Source: Belliella pelovolcani
GTDB lineage: Bacteria > Bacteroidota > Bacteroidia > Cytophagales > Cyclobacteriaceae
Assembly: GCF_900156785.1 (NCBI RefSeq)
Contig: NZ_FTOP01000006.1
Coordinates: 62,001 to 126,000, forward strand
Length of the DNA: 64,000 nucleotides
Direction of reading: 5' to 3'
The translations under genes were made by a program, and so were the position numbers. This document shows, piece by piece, positions 25,962 to 33,382 of the stretch. Each line of letters opens with the position of its first letter. The first letter of the stretch is position 1. Under the pieces are notes generated by a model, which worked only from the letters and a program-made list of their open reading frames with translations, was not told where the DNA came from and did not search any database.

Positions 25962-28526
25962 ATGAAAAAGCTGATGATATCAATAAGCCTCAGCTTGATA
26001 ACAATCTCCTCAATTCTAGCTCAACAAAAGGATTACGAATGGAGAATTGGAGTCAGCGGTGGCTATAGCAATTACTACGGAGACTTGACTCCCTACAGGA
26101 TCAGAGGTGTTTCTAATTGGGATGCCATTCATCACCTGTTTTATTTTAATGAAAATTACTTTGATCAGTATTCTTGGAAAATCTCTCTTGAAAGGCAACT
26201 GAGCCCCACCATAGGCCTTCAGTTCAGTTATGGGCAATATCAGTTTTCCATGTCTGATAGGTATGTGCAGCGCAATGGAGAGCTACTAGGAAGCAATCGT
26301 TTTTTTGATCGGGCTTTAAATTTCCAAAACAATACCCGAGATATGGGGCTATCCTTTGTCTTCAAGACCGACAATGACAGATTACTCCCTGCAAACTCGT
26401 GGATAGCTCCTTATGCCTCTTTGGGTTTTGGGATATTGGACTTCAATGTAAGTGGTGACCTGCTTGATGATGATGGCAATCGATATGACTATACCAATCC
26501 AAATGTACAACCAAATGGCATATATGAGACTGAACTGCCCCCTCTAAGAACTGAATTGAGGGAGGGTTATGATCAAGGTGTATTTTATGCTAACCTAGGT
26601 CTTGGAGTAAGGTTTAGACTTGGAAGTAGGTTTGAGATTTTTGCACAATCAGATTTTATCCACAGTTTCAGCGACTACTTGGATGACGTAAGTGGCCAAT
26701 ACAGAAGCGACTACGACAATGATTTCCAAGCTTATGCAGCACAGCCTGGCACCAATACAGTAGATCCTAACAATCCCAATAGAGGTAGAAATAATGGTCT
26801 AAATGACTGGATTATCTATCATGGCATAGGTCTGAAATACAATTTTGGTGTCAAAAAGTCTTCTTTCAGAGCACCAAAGCTGAGTACCAACTACCCAAAT
26901 TATCAAGTGGGTGACCAAAAGACTAGTAAAGCAAGCATTGAAAATAATAACCAAAAACAAGATAGCACAAAAGCCTTTTCATCAGGTAACACTTACAACT
27001 ACTTCACAAATATACAATTGATCGATCAAGCAAGGTTGGATAGTCTGAGCTATAGGAGTCAAATACTTACTTGGAATCAGCAAGTGGAAGAAAGGAGAAG
27101 GAGGATATTAGAAGGCAAAGTCAGAGAAAAGTCACTGGTAGAAATTAACCAAAAATTTGAAGAACAAGACTTGCTTTTGAAAGCAGACACCTTACTTTCT
27201 TCGGTAGAGCGCGATTCCTTGATTCTATTTACTGAAAAACGAAGACAAGACCTTCGCTATTCATTGGATAGTATTCAAAAAAGAGAAATTGAATTAAAAA
27301 CTGAAATTGACAGCATTCAATCTTTGAGTCGAGCATATCAAATACAGCCTTCTAGTTCAGTTAATTTTGGTTTAGATAGCCTATGGAGAAATATCACTTT
27401 CAATGATCGAAACACCATAAAAACGCTACAAGAAGAACGAATTTCAATAGATACTGCTAACGTATCTACTGCATCAAAAGCAGCGACTGAAATACCGAAA
27501 GTGGCAAACAACGAACAGGCTTCTACCTCTGAAGAACAGAAAAGATTAAAAGCGCAGGAGGAAAAAATCCAAAAACTTGAACAGGAATCCAAACGCCTCC
27601 AAGCACAAAGGGATAGCTTGAGTGCTCTCCCCAGGGAGTTTATCTATATGGGAGGAGAAAGAAGCAGAAGCATTGCCCCTGATTTGTCCGATAGAAATAG
27701 ATCTGTAGAAAAAGAAAGTACGACAATCAATCAAACTACAATTGAAGAAAGACAAGTTACGGAGACTGCCGAAGATGATAGAGAAAGGAGAAATTTTTTT
27801 CAAAGAATTGGAGCTTTTTTTGGCGGAGCCGCGACCGCTAGAGCTTTAGATTCTAACACAAGCAATAGCAACACTACCCCTACAGTAAGTAGAGAAGTTG
27901 TCAGTAGTCCAGTTCAAGCCTATCGTGACTCTCAAGCTGCTGTAGAGGAGGATCAATTATTAAGAGCTCAACAAGTAGGAACAACCTTAGGCTTCCTACT
28001 CGCTAGGATTACGCCAGAAATGATCGAATCCAGTATATCGGCTATGTTAGAGAAGGAGCAGGAAACTGAAAAAGAAGAGAAAGCAGGCTTGAGTGAAGAA
28101 ATCAAAGCAGAAATTACGGAACCAATAGAAATTGCGATCAAGACAGATACTGTTTTCGTAGCTAGAGCTCCTGAAATAGAAATTCAATTGCTCAGGTTCA
28201 AAGAAATCATCTATTTTGACATCAACCAAAGAATCCCACCAGAGGATGAGCTCAAGAAGTTGGCTAACTTGGTAGATTTTCTCAAAGAAAATGAAGGTTA
28301 CCAACTAGTCTTGACAGGCTATGCTGATAATACCGGAAACGTAAACTACAACTTAAAGCTTGCTGGGGAAAGGACAAAAGCAGTAGCTGATGCTTTGGGA
28401 GAGTTATACGGCATCTCAGAAGATCAAATCCAAATGGAGTCTGGCGGTCAGGTCGTCAGAGGCTCCCAAAGATCCAGCAATGAACAAGATCGGAAGGTAG
28501 AAGTAAGGATTGAGCGAAGAAATTGA
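25962..28526 (+). CDS. outer-membrane barrel / coiled-coil / OmpA-domain protein
   Basis: 854-residue envelope protein. Signal peptide (1-20), then an N-terminal segment of about 285 residues that looks like an outer-membrane barrel (WRIGVSGGYSNYYGDL, ANLGLGVRFRLGSRFEIFAQSDF, YHGIGLKYNFGV). About 320-720 is low-complexity and charged with heptads (NQQVEERRRRILEGKVREK, QEEKIQKLEQESKRLQAQRD), probably a long coiled coil. The last roughly 115 residues are an OmpA-type peptidoglycan-binding domain with IIYFDINQRIPP, GYADNTGNVNYNLKLAGERTKAV (conserved Asp and Arg) and NEQDRKVEVRI. The protein would thus link outer membrane to cell wall through an extended spacer, unlike classical OmpA (about 350 residues). 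It is preceded at 3 bp by an unknown secreted protein. Confidence 0.82.
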   Translation: MKKLMISISLSLITISSILAQQKDYEWRIGVSGGYSNYYGDLTPYRIRGVSNWDAIHHLFYFNENYFDQYSWKISLERQLSPTIGLQFSYGQYQFSMSDRYVQRNGELLGSNRFFDRALNFQNNTRDMGLSFVFKTDNDRLLPANSWIAPYASLGFGILDFNVSGDLLDDDGNRYDYTNPNVQPNGIYETELPPLRTELREGYDQGVFYANLGLGVRFRLGSRFEIFAQSDFIHSFSDYLDDVSGQYRSDYDNDFQAYAAQPGTNTVDPNNPNRGRNNGLNDWIIYHGIGLKYNFGVKKSSFRAPKLSTNYPNYQVGDQKTSKASIENNNQKQDSTKAFSSGNTYNYFTNIQLIDQARLDSLSYRSQILTWNQQVEERRRRILEGKVREKSLVEINQKFEEQDLLLKADTLLSSVERDSLILFTEKRRQDLRYSLDSIQKREIELKTEIDSIQSLSRAYQIQPSSSVNFGLDSLWRNITFNDRNTIKTLQEERISIDTANVSTASKAATEIPKVANNEQASTSEEQKRLKAQEEKIQKLEQESKRLQAQRDSLSALPREFIYMGGERSRSIAPDLSDRNRSVEKESTTINQTTIEERQVTETAEDDRERRNFFQRIGAFFGGAATARALDSNTSNSNTTPTVSREVVSSPVQAYRDSQAAVEEDQLLRAQQVGTTLGFLLARITPEMIESSISAMLEKEQETEKEEKAGLSEEIKAEITEPIEIAIKTDTVFVARAPEIEIQLLRFKEIIYFDINQRIPPEDELKKLANLVDFLKENEGYQLVLTGYADNTGNVNYNLKLAGERTKAVADALGELYGISEDQIQMESGGQVVRGSQRSSNEQDRKVEVRIERRN

Positions 28527-28654
28527 CCTCATAGTGCCTTGGCCTCTTTGTGGCTCGACAAACCGCAATCCGCTATGGCACTAAGACTTGCCAAAATAAA
28601 CAACAAATTAGGACTGATTTTTAGACATTTGACTTTTGGGGTAAGCACTTTGTT

Positions 28655-29569
28655 TCAAAAAAGAGAAAAAGACAATTTATCGGTCAATAGCTCCAATGCT
28701 TTGATAGCTTTGACCGAGTTTCCTTTTTCATTGAGCTCGGGGCTCCAGACTGCGATGCTAAACTTGTGCGGCATCACTGCGGCTACACCTCCACCTACAC
28801 CACTTTTGCCGGGTAACCCTACTCGAAATGCAAATTCCCCTGCTTCATCATAAAATCCGCAAGTCAGCATAAGCGCATTGATCCTCCGAGCGTGGCTTTC
28901 TGATACAATCTCACGATTGGCAAAAATCGAATAGCCATCATTGGCTAGAAAAGAGAAAGACTTTGCCAAGTCCACACAGCTCATCTCCATGGCACAGTGA
29001 GAAAAATACACATCCAACACCTCCTCCACGTCATTTTCAAAGTTCTGATAAGCCTTCAGAAAGTAGCCCAAGGCTGTATTCCTTGCTGCATGATTTTGTT
29101 CAGATTGCTTGACTTCCTGATTGATCCGAACACAAGTTTGTCCTGCAAGCTCATTGATGAAATCAGATATTTGCTCAATTGGTCTTTCAAATTTGCTACA
29201 AAGTGCATCGGTGATGACCAAAGCACCCGCATTGATAAATGGATTACGAGGGATCCCTTTTTCATACTCCAACTGAGCGATGGAATTGAAGGGATTGCCA
29301 CTAGGCTCAACATTGACTCTAGCCCAAAGCTTGCTTTTGAATACATGAAAAACCATCGTCAGCGTATGGACTTTGCTGATACTTTGAATAGAAAAAGGTA
29401 GCTGATAATCTCCAACTCCAAAAACATTGCCGTCCAAATCCACCAATGCAATCCCAAATTGATCTGGATTGACGCTTGCTAACTCAGGAATGTAGGTAGC
29501 TACTTTTCCTCTCAAATTCTCCTCCTGAACCTCTCGATATACTTCTTCTATGATTTGCTGATAATCCAT
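28655..29569 (-). CDS. glsA: glutaminase
   Basis: Cytoplasmic serine-dependent beta-lactamase-like glutaminase, converting L-glutamine to glutamate and ammonia. The 304-residue length is the family norm. The catalytic Ser63-x-x-Lys66 dyad is in FSIQSISKVHTL, and the substrate pocket shows NPFINAGALVITD, SEQNHAARNTALGYF and GGVAAVMPHKFSIAVWSPELN, all standard blocks. It is transcribed leftward, converging on the OmpA-like gene across a 128-bp gap. In some bacteria glsA supports acid resistance; nothing in this neighbourhood points to that. Confidence 0.95.
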   Translation of the reverse strand: MDYQQIIEEVYREVQEENLRGKVATYIPELASVNPDQFGIALVDLDGNVFGVGDYQLPFSIQSISKVHTLTMVFHVFKSKLWARVNVEPSGNPFNSIAQLEYEKGIPRNPFINAGALVITDALCSKFERPIEQISDFINELAGQTCVRINQEVKQSEQNHAARNTALGYFLKAYQNFENDVEEVLDVYFSHCAMEMSCVDLAKSFSFLANDGYSIFANREIVSESHARRINALMLTCGFYDEAGEFAFRVGLPGKSGVGGGVAAVMPHKFSIAVWSPELNEKGNSVKAIKALELLTDKLSFSLF

Positions 29570-29743
29570 TAGGTCAAAATGATAATTATATCAGTCAGAT
29601 CAAAATTTTATAGAAGTTTATCAGTTTCACAACCATTCACTTTTATCGAAAGGTAAAACCGTATAACATTTAAAAATCATTCTTTTTTTATCACTCAGAC
29701 CTAAAATCACATACCCAATTTTCTTATGTATATAATTTTTTTA

Positions 29744-29751
29744 TATATTTG
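29744..29751 (+). promoter_or_regulatory. padR promoter -7 element
   Basis: TATATTTG is an exact TAnnTTTG box, 24 bp upstream of the padR ATG. A clean -33 TTTG is missing; TTTC at 29720-29723 is a near-match at 20 bp spacing. Confidence 0.5.
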
Positions 29752-29775
29752 ACTTACTGATGCATCAAAAACGCT

Positions 29776-30120
29776 ATGTCAAACAATAACTTAATCAAAG
29801 GAAGCTTACAGACCATCATCCTCAAGTTGCTCGAGGAAAATGACAGAATGTATGGCTATGAAATAACCCAAAGGGTCAAGGAACTTACCGAAGGCGAAAT
29901 AAAAATCACCGAAGGTGCCCTCTACCCTGCCCTCCATAAGCTCGAAGCAGAAGGAATGCTGACTACAGAAATCCAACAAGTGGATAATAGGGTCAGAAAA
30001 TACTACAGCCTCACCAAGGATGGACAAAAGGAAGTCAGTGCCAAGATGTCTGAGTTACAAAGCTTCGTCGGTAATCTCCAAAGAATTCTTGATCCTGGGT
30101 GGAAGCCGGGCTTGGCCTAA
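29776..30120 (+). CDS. PadR-family transcriptional regulator
   Basis: 114-residue winged-helix regulator, single-domain PadR type. LIKGSLQTIILKLLEENDRMYGYEITQRVKE is the canonical helix 1-2 region, ITEGALYPALHKLEAEGMLTTE the recognition helix, and NRVRKYYSLTKDGQKEV the wing. PadR regulators commonly sit just upstream of membrane proteins carrying a short helical domain, and here four such paralogues follow on the same strand after a 118-bp gap filled with palindromic repeats. It may therefore be co-transcribed with and control the array. The inducing signal is unknown. Confidence 0.93.
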   Translation: MSNNNLIKGSLQTIILKLLEENDRMYGYEITQRVKELTEGEIKITEGALYPALHKLEAEGMLTTEIQQVDNRVRKYYSLTKDGQKEVSAKMSELQSFVGNLQRILDPGWKPGLA

Positions 30121-30123
30121 GAC

Positions 30124-30156
30124 AAACCTTTGAGGTTTCAAAAACCTCGAAGGTTT
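30124..30156. repeat. 33-bp palindromic repeat, copy 1
   Basis: An imperfect palindrome with arms AAACCTTTGAGGTTT and AACCTCGAAGGTTT, beginning 4 bp after the padR stop. It is nearly the reverse complement of the copy at 30196-30228. The total length equals that of the different-sequence palindrome at 35328-35360, suggesting a common class of mobile or REP-like intergenic repeat. Confidence 0.75.
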
Positions 30157-30195
30157 AAAACCAAAAAATAAAGTTAATACCATCACAAATCTCAA

Positions 30196-30228
30196 AACCT
30201 TCGAGGTCTAAAAAAGACCTCAAAGGTT
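30196..30228. repeat. 33-bp palindromic repeat, copy 2 (inverted)
   Basis: Arms AACCTTCGAGGTCT and AGACCTCAAAGGTT around a short A-rich centre. It lies 10 bp before the first membrane paralogue and in opposite orientation to copy 1, so the pair can fold either as two hairpins or as one long one between padR and the array. Confidence 0.75.
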
Positions 30229-30238
30229 AACCAGAAAT

Positions 30239-30922
30239 ATGCGTCCACTAACAGAAATAGAACTCCAAGAAATTAGAAAATCTATCATGAGGAAAGAAAT
30301 TTCCTCAGCAGAGATTCTTATGGAGATCTATGACCATTATATCAGCCATTTGCAGGAGTTTTCTGAAGAGGAATTCAATGAACAACTTGTTGAATTAGAC
30401 CAAAAATTCACATATGGATATTGCCATTCCTTGCAATTTAGGTTCATTAAAAAAGCTAAGGAAGAAATTCATCAAACACAATGGATGGTAATTAGAAAAT
30501 ATTTCTGTGCTTCCAGGTGGATGTACCTTGTGGTGATTTTGGTGTTGGTTTTTTATGTAGCCATGCAAGCTAGAACTGAAGAAGAATTAGGAATTCTTTT
30601 GTTATCACCTTTGATCCTTTTACTAATAGCTAACATTGCTTTCGGATATCAAAATTTTAAAAAGCTTAGACCTATCAAGAAAACATTTAAAGGCATTGGC
30701 ATTCTAATCAATTCTTCTTTGGCGCTACCTATCTCTGAGCGCATGTATTTTCCTATTTTGATGGCGCAACTTTTTGTTTATGTTCCAAAATTAATTTTCT
30801 CCCAAATTGACTTATCACCCTTTTTGCCAGCAGGAGCAGCCGCTATCACGGTCTTGCTCACACTTTATGTAATCTCATTATTAGAAGTCTGGAAAATCAA
30901 ATCAAAAACGGCATTGATATGA
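30239..30922 (+). CDS. membrane protein, array paralogue 1 (helical N-domain + 4 TM)
   Basis: 227 residues, no recognised function. Residues 1-90 form a soluble helical domain: LTEIELQEIRKSIMRKEIS, then EIYDHYISHLQ with the Asp-His-Tyr at 32-34, and LDQKFTYGYCHSLQ near 57-70. Four hydrophobic helices follow (about 98-115, 122-142, 160-182 and 197-220). The same plan recurs in the next three genes. The N-domain recalls the small alpha-helical modules (DUF1700/HAAS type) often encoded beside PadR regulators, which is an inference from shape and context. The stop overlaps the next start by 4 bp, so translation is coupled. It probably acts in the inner membrane. Confidence 0.72.
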   Translation: MRPLTEIELQEIRKSIMRKEISSAEILMEIYDHYISHLQEFSEEEFNEQLVELDQKFTYGYCHSLQFRFIKKAKEEIHQTQWMVIRKYFCASRWMYLVVILVLVFYVAMQARTEEELGILLLSPLILLLIANIAFGYQNFKKLRPIKKTFKGIGILINSSLALPISERMYFPILMAQLFVYVPKLIFSQIDLSPFLPAGAAAITVLLTLYVISLLEVWKIKSKTALI

Positions 30923-31629
30923 AACTGAGCGAAAAGGATATAGAAAAGCTACATTACCACATCAATGCCAAGCATATCGAGTATGTTGAAATTCGAGACG
31001 AGGTATTGGATCACTATCAGACTGCATTGGAATCAGAGGATGCAAAGTCAATGGAAAATGTCTTGAGATCTCTTGATCAAACTTTCACAATTGGCTATTG
31101 TAGAAAAGCAGGAAGAGACTATTTGAGTAACTTAAAAAAAGAATATACCATAAGGTTCAAGCAAGAACTAATAGCTCTATTTACAACTAGAAAAATTTGG
31201 ATCACGCTGTTAATTTTGGGAATAGTGATTTCTTTTCCTAGTTGGATTCCAAAAAGCGGTGCATTAGTACATCTACTCAATTTGATTGTAATCTCTACTA
31301 TGAGTATTGAAAATTGGATGATCGGGAGAAATTACGCTAACAAAAAACATAAACATCATTACAGAAGTAAGGATGACAAACCCATTTTTGCCCATACTAA
31401 AGCTGACGCTCCAAAGGGTTACGCGATGCTTCATGGAATTATAATGGTATTAGTAATGATTCCGCTATTGTTTACTTATGGGATATATACTGATGAGACA
31501 ATGAGTCAGCCTATTATTTTTGAACCACCATACCTCTATGCCACTGTAATAGGTGTATGGCTTCTACTCCTATTGACAATAGTAAGGTATAGAGTTAAGA
31601 CCACGCTCTCCAAACCTCGATTTAGATAA
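30919..31629 (+). CDS. membrane protein, array paralogue 2
   Basis: 236-residue paralogue of its neighbours. The N-domain reads KLSEKDIEKLHYHINAKH, EIRDEVLDHYQTALE (the Asp-His-Tyr motif again) and LDQTFTIGYCRKAGRDYL, closest to paralogue 1 in the GYC segment. Four predicted membrane helices follow (about 92-108, 114-134, 171-192 and 203-226). A His/Lys-rich loop between helices 2 and 3 (NKKHKHHYRSKDDK) is unique to this copy. It overlaps paralogue 1 by 4 bp and is 10 bp ahead of paralogue 3. Function is unknown. Confidence 0.72.
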   Translation: MKLSEKDIEKLHYHINAKHIEYVEIRDEVLDHYQTALESEDAKSMENVLRSLDQTFTIGYCRKAGRDYLSNLKKEYTIRFKQELIALFTTRKIWITLLILGIVISFPSWIPKSGALVHLLNLIVISTMSIENWMIGRNYANKKHKHHYRSKDDKPIFAHTKADAPKGYAMLHGIIMVLVMIPLLFTYGIYTDETMSQPIIFEPPYLYATVIGVWLLLLLTIVRYRVKTTLSKPRFR

Positions 31630-31639
31630 CTTTTAAGCC

Positions 31640-32308
31640 ATGAGAAAACTAACTGACATAGAAATCCAAATCATCAAAGACAGGTTAGACAGCCTGAGTC
31701 TTTCATATATAGAAATCTACAATGAGCTTTTAGACCATTATGTGACAGCCTTGGAGCAAGTAGATCCAGAGGGATTTGTTGAAAAAAAAGAAATGTTGGA
31801 TGATGAGTTTGCTTGGTCGGTGGTTCGCGATATGGAAAAAGAGCTTTTAAAAAATGTCAGTCAAGAACTTCAAGGTTCACAATTAGAAGCATTGAAGTTT
31901 TGGAAAATGGATTTTTGGAGAGTTTTGGGGGTATTCATTTATACCACGTTCCTAATGATGACTTATCAATTTGTAAGCCTTGATGTTATGATGGTTTTTT
32001 CTTTTTTGCCAGCATTAGGGATTTTGATAGTCTTACTATATCATTCAGGAAATTATTTTTCTTTCAACCTTGACCCTAATTATCACCGACCAAGAAATGT
32101 GATTTTGCAGGCTGCTTTGGGTAGGTATCAACTAGTTTTAAATTTCAGTAACTTTTTCTTCATGCTATCCTCAATCATTTTGAATAACAACGGACTCCAA
32201 AACTGGGCTATGCTTATGATGCTTATATATTCAACTATTTTGAATCTTTATTCACTATCTCTTTATAGTTCCATCAATCTAAAAACCTTCAAGCTGATCA
32301 AATCATGA
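31640..32308 (+). CDS. membrane protein, array paralogue 3
   Basis: 222-residue paralogue. The N-domain is KLTDIEIQIIKDRLDSLSLS, EIYNELLDHYVTALEQ (Asp-His-Tyr kept) and LDDEFAWSVVRDMEKELL, where the GYC element of copies 1 and 2 is replaced by SVV. Four hydrophobic segments occupy about 95-220 (WRVLGVFIYTTFLMMTYQFV, MMVFSFLPALGILIVLLYHS, LVLNFSNFFFMLSSIIL, AMLMMLIYSTILNLYSLSL). It overlaps the next gene by 4 bp. Divergence of the membrane part with retention of the N-domain motif suggests that the soluble domain is the conserved interaction surface. Confidence 0.72.
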   Translation: MRKLTDIEIQIIKDRLDSLSLSYIEIYNELLDHYVTALEQVDPEGFVEKKEMLDDEFAWSVVRDMEKELLKNVSQELQGSQLEALKFWKMDFWRVLGVFIYTTFLMMTYQFVSLDVMMVFSFLPALGILIVLLYHSGNYFSFNLDPNYHRPRNVILQAALGRYQLVLNFSNFFFMLSSIILNNNGLQNWAMLMMLIYSTILNLYSLSLYSSINLKTFKLIKS

Positions 32309-32994
32309 AGTTAGATAATGACCAAATCGACCAACTCAAAAAGCTGATCTCCTACAAAGGTTATCCACAAGTGGATGTGCAATATGAAATCTTAGATCAC
32401 GTCGCTTGCAAGGTGGAAGTACTAATGGAGGAAAACCCACAGCTCAGCCTGCCTGATGCTTTTCGAAAAGTCCATGCCTCTTTTGGGGTTTTTGGGTTTG
32501 CGGGATTAGAAGAGTCTTACAAAGGTTTGATTGAAAAGAGACTGAGAGGATATTATTGGGAGGAACTCAAAAGCTTATTGACCAGCTACAGGATTATCTA
32601 TCCTTTGCTTGTTTTGTTGATCTTATTTCAATCCTCAACCTGGTTTGAAGATTCCAAATCATGGATTGCGATGATGATAGGTTTTATATTGATCAGTTTC
32701 TTTACCATTATCATTCGATACTGGCGCAAACACAAAAAATACAAGCACTATGCCTCCTACATCGCATCTAACAATTTTTTCCAGTATATCCAATTTGGAT
32801 TAATGACATGTACATATTCTTATATTTTTGTTTATAGACAAGCAGCAAGTCAAGAGGGAGTATTTCCTTCTGTTTTTCAAAGTATACTTTTGATCTGTTT
32901 ATGCTTTTTGTTTGTAAGCATTTTTATCCTTCCTAGGATTGTAGAGAAAAGCGTAGCTGATACAGAGGCTTTGATCCAGGTCTATGGAGAATGA
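32305..32994 (+). CDS. membrane protein, array paralogue 4
   Basis: 229-residue last member of the array. The N-domain is KLDNDQIDQLKKLISYKGYP, VQYEILDHVACKVEVLME (the motif is Asp-His-Val here, so Tyr is not strictly kept) and FRKVHASFGVFGFAGLEESYKGL. Four predicted helices lie at about 98-113, 117-138, 160-180 and 188-215. It overlaps paralogue 3 by 4 bp, completing a tightly coupled four-gene run. After its stop comes a 388-bp repeat-containing gap. No catalytic motif was found, so a sensing, anchoring or channel-like role is open. Confidence 0.72.
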   Translation: MKLDNDQIDQLKKLISYKGYPQVDVQYEILDHVACKVEVLMEENPQLSLPDAFRKVHASFGVFGFAGLEESYKGLIEKRLRGYYWEELKSLLTSYRIIYPLLVLLILFQSSTWFEDSKSWIAMMIGFILISFFTIIIRYWRKHKKYKHYASYIASNNFFQYIQFGLMTCTYSYIFVYRQAASQEGVFPSVFQSILLICLCFLFVSIFILPRIVEKSVADTEALIQVYGE

Positions 32995-33210
32995 GGATAT
33001 ACTGAGACCACCTACCAAGGACACTCAGGACCTGTCGTTCACACCTACTCTCAACAGGTTAAACCCTTTGTTAAGACATAAGCCAGCCCTACGTAGCTTA
33101 CCCCCTGTGCCAGCGACCCGTCCGACCGGGCATCCGGGCGGGCAGGATAAACATCTTACCAATGGATTTCAACCCACGGAATCGGAATTCAAAACAGCAC
33201 CTCCCAAAAG

Positions 33211-33226
33211 TCCCGTAGGGACGGGA
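33211..33226. repeat. short palindrome TCCCGTAGGGACGGGA
   Basis: Perfect 6-bp arms (TCCCGT/ACGGGA) around AGGG. Sequences built on CCCGTAGGGAC are recurrent intergenic elements in many Bacteroidota genomes, so this is probably a repeat remnant; copy number elsewhere cannot be seen here. Confidence 0.45.
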
Positions 33227-33354
33227 GATATATCTTTATTAAAACAGCAAAAGAGAAAGAATAAATTAATTTGAAAGCAAAAAGAACAAAAAGAACAAAT
33301 CATTAAATCTTAGGGACTTTCGTCTATCAACAAGATGAAACCAAATTTTATTCC

Positions 33355-33362
33355 TACATTTG
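33355..33362 (+). promoter_or_regulatory. typA: typA promoter -7 element
   Basis: TACATTTG matches TAnnTTTG exactly and ends 20 bp before the typA ATG. No good -33 TTTG is present at the expected distance. Confidence 0.5.
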
Positions 33363-33382
33363 CACCCTAATTCAATTTTACA

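Larger units (their letters stand above)
32995..33382. other. intergenic region with repeat debris before typA
   Basis: 388 bp without a credible gene. A GC-rich island at about 33112-33145 (GACCCGTCCGACCGGGC and CCGGGCGGGCAGG) stands out from the AT-rich surroundings and contains overlapping short dyads. A second dyad, TCCCGTAGGGACGGGA, lies at 33211-33226. The right end carries the typA promoter element. A 96-codon open frame across the region is proline-rich with no homology-like features and follows the repeats, so I do not call it. Confidence 0.6.

Noticed and set aside
28539-28853. 104-codon open frame antisense to the end of glsA
   Set aside because: It lies mostly opposite a well-conserved enzyme and shows no independent features.
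32984-33274. 96-codon open frame between the paralogue array and typA
   Set aside because: It overlaps the end of paralogue 4, runs through GC-rich repeat debris, is proline- and lysine-biased by composition and has no start signal or domain.
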